From Phycisphaerae bacterium (GTDB taxonomy: Bacteria; Planctomycetota; Phycisphaerae; UBA1845): a DNA stretch of 5,546 nt. The number at the start of each line of letters is the position of its first letter. The stretch's first letter is position 1. The position numbers were made by a program, and so were the translations under genes. The DNA lies in the NCBI GenBank assembly GCA_029260155.1, contig JAJDDU010000073.1, positions 1 to 5,546 of the forward strand, in the 5' to 3' direction. The notes beneath the pieces are model-generated. The model was not told the DNA's origin. It ran no database searches and worked only from the letters and a program-made list of their open reading frames with translations. Positions 1 to 5,197 of the stretch are shown here, in pieces.

Positions 1-296
1 GCACAAGGCCTCGGTTTGGGCTAGGTCCGCTTTCGCTCGCCGCTACTAACGGAGTCTCGGTTGATTTCCTTTCCTGTAGGTACTGAGATGTTTCAGTTCC
101 CTACGTTGGCTCTGCCGGGCTATACATTCACCCGACAGTGACACCTTCTGGTTGCCCAGTGATGTCGGGTTTCCCCATTCGGACATCTCCGGATCAAAGC
201 GCGTTTGACCACTCCCCGGAGCTTTTCGCAGTCTACCACGTCCTTCTTCGCCTCTCGACGCCAAGGCATCCTCCATGCACCCTTTGTAGCTTAACC
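1..296 (-). rRNA. rrl: 23S ribosomal RNA, 5' portion (partial)
   Basis: Read on the minus strand, the sequence begins with GGTTAAGCTACAAAGGGTGC followed by ATGGAGGATGCCTTGG, the conserved start of bacterial 23S rRNA. Further conserved domain I blocks follow: CCGAATGGGGAAACCC, GGAACTGAAACATCT, GGAAATCAACCGAGA and AGTAGCGGCGAGCGAA. The mature 5' end is placed at about 296 by analogy with E. coli, which starts GGTTAAGC. About the first 300 nt (most of domain I) is present; the rest lies left of the window. The 23S RNA is the catalytic RNA of the large ribosomal subunit. No 16S 3' end (which would show AAGGAGGTGATCC on the plus strand) is seen upstream, so this 23S gene appears unlinked from 16S. 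Open reading frames overlapping it are spurious. Confidence 0.97.
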
Positions 297-569
297 ACAT
301 TAATGAGAAGCTGACCCGCACCCGCTGACTCGTGAAAAACCAATGGATTCGTGCAAGCAACCCTGCAGCCAAGCTGTCTACCATTCTTTTGACGCTCGAA
401 ATCTATACTTCACCGCCAACAGGCCAAACATGCACCCGCCGACGGATTCGAACAAACTTCATGAACTTGTAGTCCGTCTTACATACCGTCCGCCGCAACT
501 GCCACCGAGCACCCCGGAGTCCGGGCTGACCGTCAACAGAACACGACGAACTTGCGTCCACCTCTTCAC

Positions 570-581
570 TTGTCAAAGAGC
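570..581 (-). promoter_or_regulatory. boxA antitermination element of the 23S leader
   Basis: On the minus strand this reads GCTCTTTGACAA, close to the rrn boxA consensus (E. coli TGCTCTTTAACA; many bacteria have TTTGA in place of TTTAA). BoxA RNA is bound by NusB/S10 and helps RNA polymerase resist Rho termination in untranslated rRNA. It lies about 50 nt after the inferred start site and about 275 nt before the mature 23S end. The hexamer TTGACA embedded in it could be mistaken for a -35 box, but no matching -10 follows at 16-18 nt. Confidence 0.65.
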
Positions 582-596
582 CGATAGAAAACCGGA

Positions 597-617
597 GTGG
601 CGCGGCCGCAAAGCCAC
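597..617 (-). promoter_or_regulatory. boxB-like hairpin upstream of boxA
   Basis: A perfect 5-bp inverted repeat, GTGGC (597-601) with GCCAC (613-617), encloses an 11-nt loop containing GCGGCCGC. It sits 15 nt upstream of boxA in the transcript, the usual boxB-boxA order in rRNA antitermination leaders. The position supports the call more than the short stem does. Confidence 0.4.
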
Positions 618-636
618 ATCCACACCGGGGACGGGA

Positions 637-664
637 AGCATACCGTCGTCCGTTCTCGCGTCAA
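637..664 (-). promoter_or_regulatory. Promoter for the stand-alone 23S rRNA transcript
   Basis: On the minus strand a -35 TTGACG (664 to 659; 5/6 match to TTGACA) is followed after 16 bp by a -10 TATGCT (642 to 637; 4/6 match to TATAAT). Transcription would start at about 629-632 toward the 23S gene. Upstream of the -35, the otherwise GC-rich DNA becomes AT-rich at roughly 676-697, where an UP element for the RNA polymerase alpha subunits would sit. The boxB and boxA elements downstream fit an rRNA promoter. No mapped start site is available, so this is inferred from sequence. Confidence 0.6.
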
Positions 665-836
665 GCACCCACGCCAAGAAATCTCCAGTTTTCTTTCCGA
701 CAGCCGAAACACTCGGGGAATACCGTCGGTTTCCGTCCGGGCGTGCGGAGATCTTCCGGCACCGAGGGTGGCGAATCCGCCGGCCGAGGGGGTCATCCGG
801 GCGTCGGCGGCACCCGACCAGCCGGTCATGTTCGGT
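665..836. other. Divergent spacer between rRNA and trp promoters; no gene seen
   Basis: This spacer separates the -35 box of the leftward rRNA promoter from that of the rightward trp promoter. Its left end carries the AT-rich tract likely to act as an UP element. The rest is GC-rich with short imperfect repeats, such as TCCGGGCGT near 734 and again near 795, which I do not consider significant. Reading frames crossing it have no recognisable protein features and run antisense into trpE. Confidence 0.5.
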
Positions 837-864
837 TTGACTTCACTTTGGCGAGTGCTAGACT
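837..864 (+). promoter_or_regulatory. trp operon promoter (extended -10)
   Basis: A -35 TTGACT (837-842; 5/6) and a -10 TAGACT (859-864; 4/6) are separated by 16 bp. TGC directly before the -10 gives the TGnTAGACT form of an extended -10, which offsets the imperfect hexamer. Counting from the -10, transcription should start near 871, essentially at the first ATG of the leader peptide (872). The promoter is the only good one seen ahead of trpL/trpE and fits the attenuator architecture. No clear TrpR-type operator overlaps it. Confidence 0.6.
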
Positions 865-871
865 TGATCCG

Positions 872-931
872 ATGATGCATCTGGTCGCCAATCCTGTTCG
901 CCGCTGGTGGCGATTTGGTCCCGGCGGGTAG
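872..931 (+). CDS. trpL: trp operon leader peptide with tandem Trp codons
   Basis: This ORF encodes MMHLVANPVRRWWRFGPGG and ends in TAG. Two adjacent TGG codons (905-910) form a WWR motif like E. coli TrpL (GWWRTS). Trp makes up 2 of 19 residues here, against 7 of about 1325 in TrpE, TrpG, TrpD and TrpC together. The ORF lies between the trp promoter and a terminator just ahead of trpE. Its role is regulatory: ribosome stalling at TGG TGG when charged tRNA-Trp is scarce should change folding of the nascent RNA. The peptide itself probably has no function. There is no Shine-Dalgarno sequence, and the inferred start site is at or one base before the ATG, so translation is probably leaderless. 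The second ATG (875) is an alternative start. It is too short for most gene finders. Confidence 0.85.
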   Translation: MMHLVANPVRRWWRFGPGG

Positions 932-995
932 GGTGCACCCAGGATGGGCTGGATCTGGTGTGCGTTGACCCGCTGAATTGCTCGGCGGGTTTTTT
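896..995 (+). promoter_or_regulatory. trp attenuator: competing terminator and antiterminator hairpins
   Basis: Four segments can be assigned. Segment 1 (896-903, GTTCGCCG) can pair with segment 2 (922-929, CGGCGGGT) through 5 Watson-Crick and 3 G-U pairs. Segment 2 pairs with segment 3 (968-975, ACCCGCTG) with 7 Watson-Crick pairs and one G-U: the antiterminator. Segment 3 (968-976) pairs with segment 4 (982-990): the terminator. Segments 2 and 4 share the identical octamer CGGCGGGT, so they compete for segment 3. The Trp codons end 11 nt before segment 2, and the leader stop codon overlaps its end. A ribosome finishing the peptide would therefore cover segment 2 and allow termination, while one stalled at TGG TGG would leave 2:3 free to form. 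The logic matches enteric trp attenuation; pairings were worked out by eye. Confidence 0.8.
968..995 (+). terminator. Rho-independent attenuator terminator ahead of trpE
   Basis: The stem pairs 968-976 (ACCCGCTGA) with 982-990 (TCGGCGGGT). It has nine pairs, one of them G-U, and a 5-nt loop, followed by a run of six T (990-995). It lies 37 nt after the leader stop codon and ends 18 nt before the trpE start codon. It is the termination half of the trp attenuator. Confidence 0.85.
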
Positions 996-1000
996 CGTAT

Positions 1001-1006
1001 GGGTGG
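1001..1006 (+). promoter_or_regulatory. Ribosome binding site supporting the trpE start
   Basis: GGGTGG lies 7 nt before the ATG at 1014 and is a modest Shine-Dalgarno match. The in-frame TTG at 978 lies inside the terminator loop. The ATG at 999 has no ribosome binding site, and the ATG at 1038 would remove N-terminal residues that align in length with E. coli TrpE. Confidence 0.5.
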
Positions 1007-1013
1007 CTTGTGT

Positions 1014-2585
1014 ATGGACAGGGTGCGTTTCATCGCGATGCGGCGAACGGTCGAGTCCGAACTTGACGCCCAGGCCTTGTTCGCGAATTTGACTGACGGC
1101 GGCGACCGCCCAGGGTGTGTCCTGCTCCAATCGTCGGACAACATTCCGAAATACGGCGAACGCAGCCTGGCGGCCGTTGGGGCGAGTGTCCGGGTCGAAG
1201 GTCGAGGATCAAACTTCACGGTCGCAGGCCTGGACGGGCGAGGACGCGTCCTGTTGCCCACACTCGTGGACAGACTGGGCACTCTTTGCCAAGTCAAGCG
1301 CGGCGACGATGACACGCTGTTCGGCACGCTGGAGCCGGATCACGCTACGGTCAGCGCCTACGAGCGTCCCTTTCGACGCAATCACATGGACGTGATCCGA
1401 ACGCTGGCATATTGCGGCGAAGGCGATGGCGGGGCGGCGCTGCCGACACACGCGTTGTTTGGCGCGATCGCATATACGTTCGTGCATCAGTACGAGGACC
1501 TCGCGCGTAACGCAAACGACGCGCTCGACGAGCCGGACTACCGAGTTTACCTGGCTACGCGAATGTTCATGATCGACCACGCCGCGCACCGCACGCATTT
1601 CGTGTCGAGCGTCCCGGTCGTTTCGGACGCGGACTTGGCCGGCATGCTTCTCGAAGCTGAGAACGACATCGAGGAGATGGATCGCACGGCGAGCGAGGCG
1701 GTCGCGTTGACGGCGCAGCCCTGGTCGACCGGCGATGTCACGTCGGACACGGACAAAGGTTCTTTCTGCGCGCAGGTCGAGTCCATCAAGCAGGATATCT
1801 CGCAAGGGCGTATTTTCCAGGCTGTCTATGGGCGCACGTTGAGCACGCCGTTTGGGGGACGTTCGTTCGATGTGTACTGCAAGCTGAGCGAAATCAATCC
1901 ATCGCCTTACATGTTCTACATGCGTGACGAAGTCGGTGCTCTATTGGCTGCGTCGCCGGAGATGGCGGTCCGGGTCACGAACGAGACCGGAGGCACTCGG
2001 GTCGAAGTGCGACCCATCGCGGGCACCAAGCCACGGGGCATCGTCGACGGGAAAATCGACGCCCTGACCGATGCGAAATACGAGACCGCTCTAAAAATCG
2101 ACCCGAAGGAGTTGGCTGAGCACACGATGCTGGTCGACTTGGCCCGCAACGATGTGTCCTCGGTCTGCAAGGCGGGAACCACCGTCGTCGACGAGCCGTT
2201 CATCGTGGAGAAATACTCCCACGTGCAGCACCTGGTCTCGAACGTGACCGGTTTGCTGCGTGACGATCTGGACGCCTTGCACGCCTATCTCGCTACTATG
2301 AACATGGGCACGGTGACCGGCGCACCCAAGCTCGAAGCCATGAAGATGATCAACGCGATGGAAGCCTCGTCGCGCGGTTTCTTCGGCGGGAGTGTCGGTT
2401 ATGTGACACCCGACGGGCAGATGGACACCGCCCTCGTTATCCGAGCGATCCGATTCAAGGATGGCAATGCCTATGTGCGGGTGGCTGCGGGAATCGTCGC
2501 GGACAGCATCGCTGAGAACGAATGGCGAGAAACCGAAGCCAAGGCAGCCGCCTGTTTGCGATGTCTCAAGGAGCACCAACGATGA
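1014..2585 (+). CDS. trpE: Anthranilate synthase component I
   Basis: This 523-residue protein (E. coli TrpE has 520) converts chorismate to anthranilate with ammonia supplied by TrpG, the first committed step of tryptophan synthesis in the cytosol. The N-terminal domain carries GDRPGCVLLQSSD (30-42), which aligns without gaps to E. coli GDRPATLLLESAD. Ser40 of the Trp feedback pocket is kept, but Glu39 is Gln. The chorismate-binding domain (about 250-515) shows INPSPYMFYM (294-303), PIAGTKPRG (334-342), ELAEHTMLVDLARND (366-380), HLVS with the catalytic-type His406, MNMGTVTGAPKLEAM (429-443), GGSVGY (458-463) and a C-terminal AGIVADS. The long E. coli-like N-terminus and MNMGT block place it with enteric-type TrpE rather than the shorter, more common forms. 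Two other ATGs are in frame; 1014 is chosen because it matches E. coli's N-terminal length and has a ribosome binding site. Expression should depend on read-through of the upstream attenuator. The stop overlaps trpG by 4 nt. Confidence 0.96.
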   Translation: MDRVRFIAMRRTVESELDAQALFANLTDGGDRPGCVLLQSSDNIPKYGERSLAAVGASVRVEGRGSNFTVAGLDGRGRVLLPTLVDRLGTLCQVKRGDDDTLFGTLEPDHATVSAYERPFRRNHMDVIRTLAYCGEGDGGAALPTHALFGAIAYTFVHQYEDLARNANDALDEPDYRVYLATRMFMIDHAAHRTHFVSSVPVVSDADLAGMLLEAENDIEEMDRTASEAVALTAQPWSTGDVTSDTDKGSFCAQVESIKQDISQGRIFQAVYGRTLSTPFGGRSFDVYCKLSEINPSPYMFYMRDEVGALLAASPEMAVRVTNETGGTRVEVRPIAGTKPRGIVDGKIDALTDAKYETALKIDPKELAEHTMLVDLARNDVSSVCKAGTTVVDEPFIVEKYSHVQHLVSNVTGLLRDDLDALHAYLATMNMGTVTGAPKLEAMKMINAMEASSRGFFGGSVGYVTPDGQMDTALVIRAIRFKDGNAYVRVAAGIVADSIAENEWRETEAKAAACLRCLKEHQR

Positions 2586-3184
2586 GCAACGCGGGTAGGA
2601 TTCTGTTCATCGATAACGAGGACTCGTTCGTCTACAACCTTGTCGATGCGTACGGCGCGCGAGGCCACACCGTCGACGTGTTTCGTTGCGATTGGCCGAC
2701 ACCCAAGGCGCTCGACTATATCACCGAGCACAAGCCCGACCTTGTCGTGCTCTCGCCTGGTCCTCGCGGTCCGCGGGACGCGCGGCTGTGCAACGAACTG
2801 TTGGAATCCGCCCCAGCCGGAATGCCGATACTCGGAGTTTGCCTGGGGTTTCAGTGTATCGTGGAGCACTTCGGGGGTTCCGTTCAGCCGACCGGATCGC
2901 CGGCGCACGGCAAGGCTGCGATGATCACGCATGATAATGGACCGATCTGGTCGGGCGTCGAAAATCCGTTTGTCGCGGGTCGATACCATTCGCTGGCCGC
3001 GACGCGTATCCCCGATGCGCTGCACGTGACCGCCCGGATGGACGAAATGGTCATGGCGGTTCGGCATGTGAGTCGGCCGATCATTGGCGTGCAGTTTCAT
3101 CCGGAGAGTGTGTTGACGCCCAGTGGGCAAACGATTTTGGACAACGTGTTTGGGCGGATGTGTCGCGAGGGGGCCAACAGATGA
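2582..3184 (+). CDS. trpG: Anthranilate synthase component II (glutamine amidotransferase)
   Basis: This 200-residue class I glutamine amidotransferase releases ammonia from glutamine for TrpE. It has the family pattern in order: ILFIDNEDSFVYNL (7-20), LSPGP (57-61), the nucleophile Cys87 in GVCLGFQ (85-91), HGK (109-111), RYHSL (134-138), and GVQFHPES (169-176) with His173 and Glu175 completing the triad. The start ATG overlaps the trpE stop (ATGA), and AAGGAG at 2568-2573 lies 8 nt upstream, so translation is probably coupled to trpE, as expected for two subunits of one complex. The length is that of a stand-alone subunit. It is not fused to TrpD as in E. coli. The family also includes PabA, which can serve both pathways; the position within the trp operon favours TrpG. 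Confidence 0.95.
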   Translation: MSNAGRILFIDNEDSFVYNLVDAYGARGHTVDVFRCDWPTPKALDYITEHKPDLVVLSPGPRGPRDARLCNELLESAPAGMPILGVCLGFQCIVEHFGGSVQPTGSPAHGKAAMITHDNGPIWSGVENPFVAGRYHSLAATRIPDALHVTARMDEMVMAVRHVSRPIIGVQFHPESVLTPSGQTILDNVFGRMCREGANR

Positions 3185-3255
3185 CGGGTAAGTCCGTGTC
3201 CACCACCGCTGAGGCGATGAGTCACCCACCAGCGAAAGCACAACATACGAAGTAG
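3181..3255 (+). CDS. Possible 24-residue peptide between trpG and trpD
   Basis: An ORF starts at an ATG overlapping the trpG stop (ATGA) and ends with TAG at 3253-3255, 6 nt before the trpD start. It fills the otherwise unexplained 77-nt gap. The predicted peptide begins MTGKSVSTTAEAM, is polar and Ser/Thr/Lys-rich, and has no membrane segment or motif I recognise. Its own Shine-Dalgarno is not evident, but termination-reinitiation from trpG could translate it and carry ribosomes to trpD. It may equally be chance. No function is proposed. Confidence 0.2.
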   Translation: MTGKSVSTTAEAMSHPPAKAQHTK

Positions 3256-3260
3256 GTGAT
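3254..3260 (+). promoter_or_regulatory. Ribosome binding site deciding the trpD start
   Basis: AGGTGAT is complementary to the 3' end of bacterial 16S rRNA (ATCACCT). Three in-frame start codons follow one another: GTG 3256, ATG 3259 and ATG 3262. The GTG lies within this site. The last G of AGG is 5 nt from ATG 3262 but only 2 nt from ATG 3259, so 3262 is preferred. trpC uses the same type of site (GAGGTGATC at 4405-4413). Confidence 0.55.
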
Positions 3261-3261
3261 G

Positions 3262-4293
3262 ATGTCGCTTGACGCACTGACATCACTGATAGAGACAGCG
3301 ACGCCGCTCACCGAAACGCAGGCGGCGGAAGCGATGCGCCTGATCGCGGACGGCGAAGCTGAGACCGGACAGATCACGCGGTTTCTCCGCGCGTTCAACC
3401 AACGTACGCCAACGGTCGAGGAACTGATGGCGTTCGTCACCGTGTTGCGCGGCCGGATGACGCGCGTGCATGCACCGGCTGACAATACGATCTGCAACTG
3501 CGGGACGGGGGGCGACGGGCGCGGGACGATCAACGTTTCGACGATCGCCGCGTTCATGATCGCAGCCTGCGGCGTGCCCGTCGCCAAGCACGGCAATCGC
3601 TCCGTATCAAGCCGGTGCGGAAGCACCGACTGCCTCACCGCCCTGGGCATTCGGCCCAGCGCCAATCCGCGTCAGGCGGAAGACTTGCTCGACACAGATG
3701 GGCTGTGTTTTTTGAACGCTCCCGATTTCCATCCCGCTCTGCGTCACGCGGCCGAAGCCCGAGCGAAGCTGGCTGCGGACGGTCAAAAGAGCGTGTTTAA
3801 CATCCTGGGTCCGATGCTCAACCCTGCCGGAATTCTGCGACAGAGCATGGGCGTGTTTTCTGAAGACATCGTTCAGCCGATCGCCGAAACACTCGTAAAA
3901 ACAGGGACCATTTTCGGTTACGTTGTCTGGGGCGACGGCTATGACGAATTGACATTGACCGGTCCGACGCGAATGGCGACGATTCGCGATGGTGTCGTTT
4001 CGATGGGCACCTTCGAACCGAAGTCGCTCGGGTTAACACGTTGCGACCATCGAGACCTAATCGGCGGCGATCCACCCGAAAACGCGCGATCAGCCGAGGC
4101 GATACTGTCAGGTCAACAGAGCGGTCCGGCTGCGGACATGGTGTTGCTCAACGCTGCCGCCGGCATCAGCGCGGGTTCACAACCGCATGTTGATCTCGGT
4201 GCCGGCTTGACACTTGCGCGCGAAGCGGTGACCTGCGGCACGGCACTTGAAAAACTCAACGCGATGCGACGAAAGACACCTGCTCATGTATGA
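3262..4293 (+). CDS. trpD: Anthranilate phosphoribosyltransferase
   Basis: This 343-residue enzyme transfers the phosphoribosyl group of PRPP to anthranilate, giving N-(5'-phosphoribosyl)anthranilate. Family features appear in order: a helical N-terminal domain (about 1-70); the glycine-rich PRPP loop GTGGDG (81-86); NVST (91-94); KHGNRSVSSRCGSTD (109-123), corresponding to the usual KHGNRxxSSxxGSAD; FLNAPDFHPAL (150-160); the conserved Arg167 region; FNILGPMLNPAG (179-190); and the Mg-binding Asp228-Glu229 pair in GYDELTLTGPT. Length is normal for a stand-alone TrpD. Between Arg167 and FNILGP the usual RxxLGxRTxFN spacing is about three residues longer (RAKLAADGQKSVFN), and the Arg-Thr is replaced by Lys-Ser. 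A long inverted repeat begins 9 nt after the stop. Thymidine phosphorylase-like relatives are excluded by the motifs and the operon. Confidence 0.95.
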   Translation: MSLDALTSLIETATPLTETQAAEAMRLIADGEAETGQITRFLRAFNQRTPTVEELMAFVTVLRGRMTRVHAPADNTICNCGTGGDGRGTINVSTIAAFMIAACGVPVAKHGNRSVSSRCGSTDCLTALGIRPSANPRQAEDLLDTDGLCFLNAPDFHPALRHAAEARAKLAADGQKSVFNILGPMLNPAGILRQSMGVFSEDIVQPIAETLVKTGTIFGYVVWGDGYDELTLTGPTRMATIRDGVVSMGTFEPKSLGLTRCDHRDLIGGDPPENARSAEAILSGQQSGPAADMVLLNAAAGISAGSQPHVDLGAGLTLAREAVTCGTALEKLNAMRRKTPAHV

Positions 4294-4301
4294 AGCAAAC
4301 T

Positions 4302-4382
4302 CCTCGTCTTTCCGAGCGCAGCGAGGAATCTTTCTGATATGTGTTCGCGGCCAGAGTCCTCGCTGCGCTCGGAATGACGAGG
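4302..4382. repeat. Long inverted repeat (REP/MITE-like hairpin) between trpD and trpC
   Basis: Two 26-nt arms, 4302-4327 and 4357-4382, are inverted copies with 25 of 26 positions pairing. The only mismatch is T4309 against T4375. Beyond one further mismatch the stem continues with TCT (4329-4331) pairing AGA (4353-4355), leaving a 21-nt loop. The core TTCCGAGCGCAGCGAGGA resembles a short palindromic repeat I recall from the intergenic DNA of many unrelated bacteria (ATTCCGAGCGCAGCGAGGAA type); that recollection is not verified here. There is no T-run after either arm, so it is not an obvious intrinsic terminator. In the transcript it would form a very stable hairpin between trpD and trpC and could protect the upstream message or lower downstream expression. 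No flanking target duplication is clear. Confidence 0.85.
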
Positions 4383-4417
4383 CGTTCAAAACACACTCGC
4401 GAGCGAGGTGATCGGTA

Positions 4418-5197
4418 ATGAACACTCTGGACAGAATCCTCGAAAACAAGCGTAGTGAGATCGACAGCCTCGCTGCCATCAACGTGTCGAGCCTGAGCCC
4501 GAGCACACATTCGTTTTGTGCCGCCATCGGCGCGGAGGGTCTTTCGATCATCGCGGAAGTTAAACGACGATCGCCGTCCGAGGGAGCGTTGCGCGACGCG
4601 CTCGACCCTATCGCATGCGCCGAGCGTTACGTCGAAGGCGGAGCGCGGGCGATCTCGGTACTTGTGGACGCGAAGTTTTTCGGTGGATCGTGGGACGACC
4701 TGTCCGCCGTCGCGCGGAGCGTCGAGGTTCCCGTTTTGTGCAAGGAGTTCATCATCGACGCGCGGCAAGTTCATCATGCCCGCCGGGCAGGGGCGGACGC
4801 ATGCCTGCTGATCGTCGCGGCGCTAGATGACGCACGGCTCGGTCGGCTGATGCGCGAGACGGCCTCGCTCGGGATGGACGCGCTGGTCGAGGTTCACAAC
4901 GAGGCTGATCTAGAGCGGGCCATCGGGATGGATGCGGAGATCATCGGGATTAACAATCGTGATCTGACCACATTAGAAATCGATCTCGGCACGGTGGAAC
5001 GGCTGGAGCCGATGATCCCGAGTGATTGTGCGATCGTAGCGGAATCGGGCTATCAGACAGCCGACGACCTTTCACGGCTGCCGGACACCGTGAACGCCCT
5101 TCTGGTCGGAACAGCCCTCGTGCGTTCCGACGCCCCGACCGAGACATTGCGGTCATGGATAGAGCGGGCAAATCAGCGGCGAGAAAACCATGGGTGA
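4418..5197 (+). CDS. trpC: Indole-3-glycerol phosphate synthase
   Basis: This 259-residue (beta/alpha)8-barrel enzyme closes the ring of CdRP to give indole-3-glycerol phosphate, with loss of CO2 and water. The expected active-site residues are present: Glu47 and Lys49 in IIAEVKRRSPS (44-54), Lys109 in VLCKEFIID (106-114), Glu158 in LVEVH (156-160), Asn180 in GINNRDL (177-183), and Glu209-Ser210 in AESGY. The phosphate-site glycines are in ESG and LLVGTALV. FFGGSWDDL (87-95) is the usual KFFGGS motif. A strong ribosome binding site, GAGGTGATC (4405-4413), precedes the ATG by 4 nt, so trpC can initiate on its own despite the 124-nt gap and hairpin after trpD. It is a single-domain protein with no TrpF domain, unlike E. 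coli TrpCF. Its 3' end overlaps trpB by 8 nt. Confidence 0.95.
   Translation: MNTLDRILENKRSEIDSLAAINVSSLSPSTHSFCAAIGAEGLSIIAEVKRRSPSEGALRDALDPIACAERYVEGGARAISVLVDAKFFGGSWDDLSAVARSVEVPVLCKEFIIDARQVHHARRAGADACLLIVAALDDARLGRLMRETASLGMDALVEVHNEADLERAIGMDAEIIGINNRDLTTLEIDLGTVERLEPMIPSDCAIVAESGYQTADDLSRLPDTVNALLVGTALVRSDAPTETLRSWIERANQRRENHG

Larger units (their letters stand above)
297..636 (-). other. Transcribed leader of the 23S rRNA precursor; no gene
   Basis: This stretch lies between the inferred 23S promoter and the mature 23S 5' end, so it should be the precursor leader removed by processing. It contains a boxA (570-581), a boxB-like hairpin (597-617) and a small CCCGG/CCGGG hairpin with an AGT loop (513-525). 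A longer inverted pair, GACGGA (431-436) with TCCGTC (473-478), may be a processing or folding element. I find no complete tRNA and no convincing protein gene. The 5'/3' processing stem usual around 23S cannot be tested because the 3' flank is outside the window. Confidence 0.6.

Noticed and set aside
46..384. A 112-codon open frame on the minus strand.
   Set aside because: It lies mostly inside the 23S rRNA gene, whose conserved sequence fully explains the region.
421..443. tRNA-like 3' end on the minus strand (GTTCGAATCCGTC followed by GGCGGGTGCA).
   Set aside because: The TTCGAAT loop is right, but the T-stem strands (GTTTG and CCGTC) pair at only 2 of 5 positions plus one wobble, and no matching 5' acceptor strand lies about 70 nt upstream. 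At most a decayed tRNA fragment in the 23S leader.
297..836. Possible 16S rRNA 3' end or a 16S-23S spacer with tRNA-Ile/Ala.
   Set aside because: No conserved 16S 3' sequence and no tRNA can be found. A promoter and boxA leader occupy the region instead.
853..866. Possible TrpR-like operator around CTAG in the -10 region.
   Set aside because: Only a single CTAG is present. The double-CTAG symmetry of TrpR sites is missing, so repressor control is not supported.
978..1013. Upstream start codons for trpE (TTG 978, ATG 999).
   Set aside because: TTG 978 is inside the terminator hairpin loop and ATG 999 lacks a ribosome binding site. ATG 1014 has GGGTGG at good spacing and gives the E. coli N-terminal length.
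566..1327. A 253-codon open frame on the minus strand across the rRNA promoter, trp control region and trpE 5' end.
   Set aside because: It has no recognisable domain, lies antisense to trpE and overlaps well-supported regulatory sites. Long open frames are expected by chance in GC-rich DNA.
4357..4390. Intrinsic terminator after trpD.
   Set aside because: The hairpin is strong but is not followed by a U-run on either strand, and trpC and trpB follow in the same direction, so the operon probably continues.
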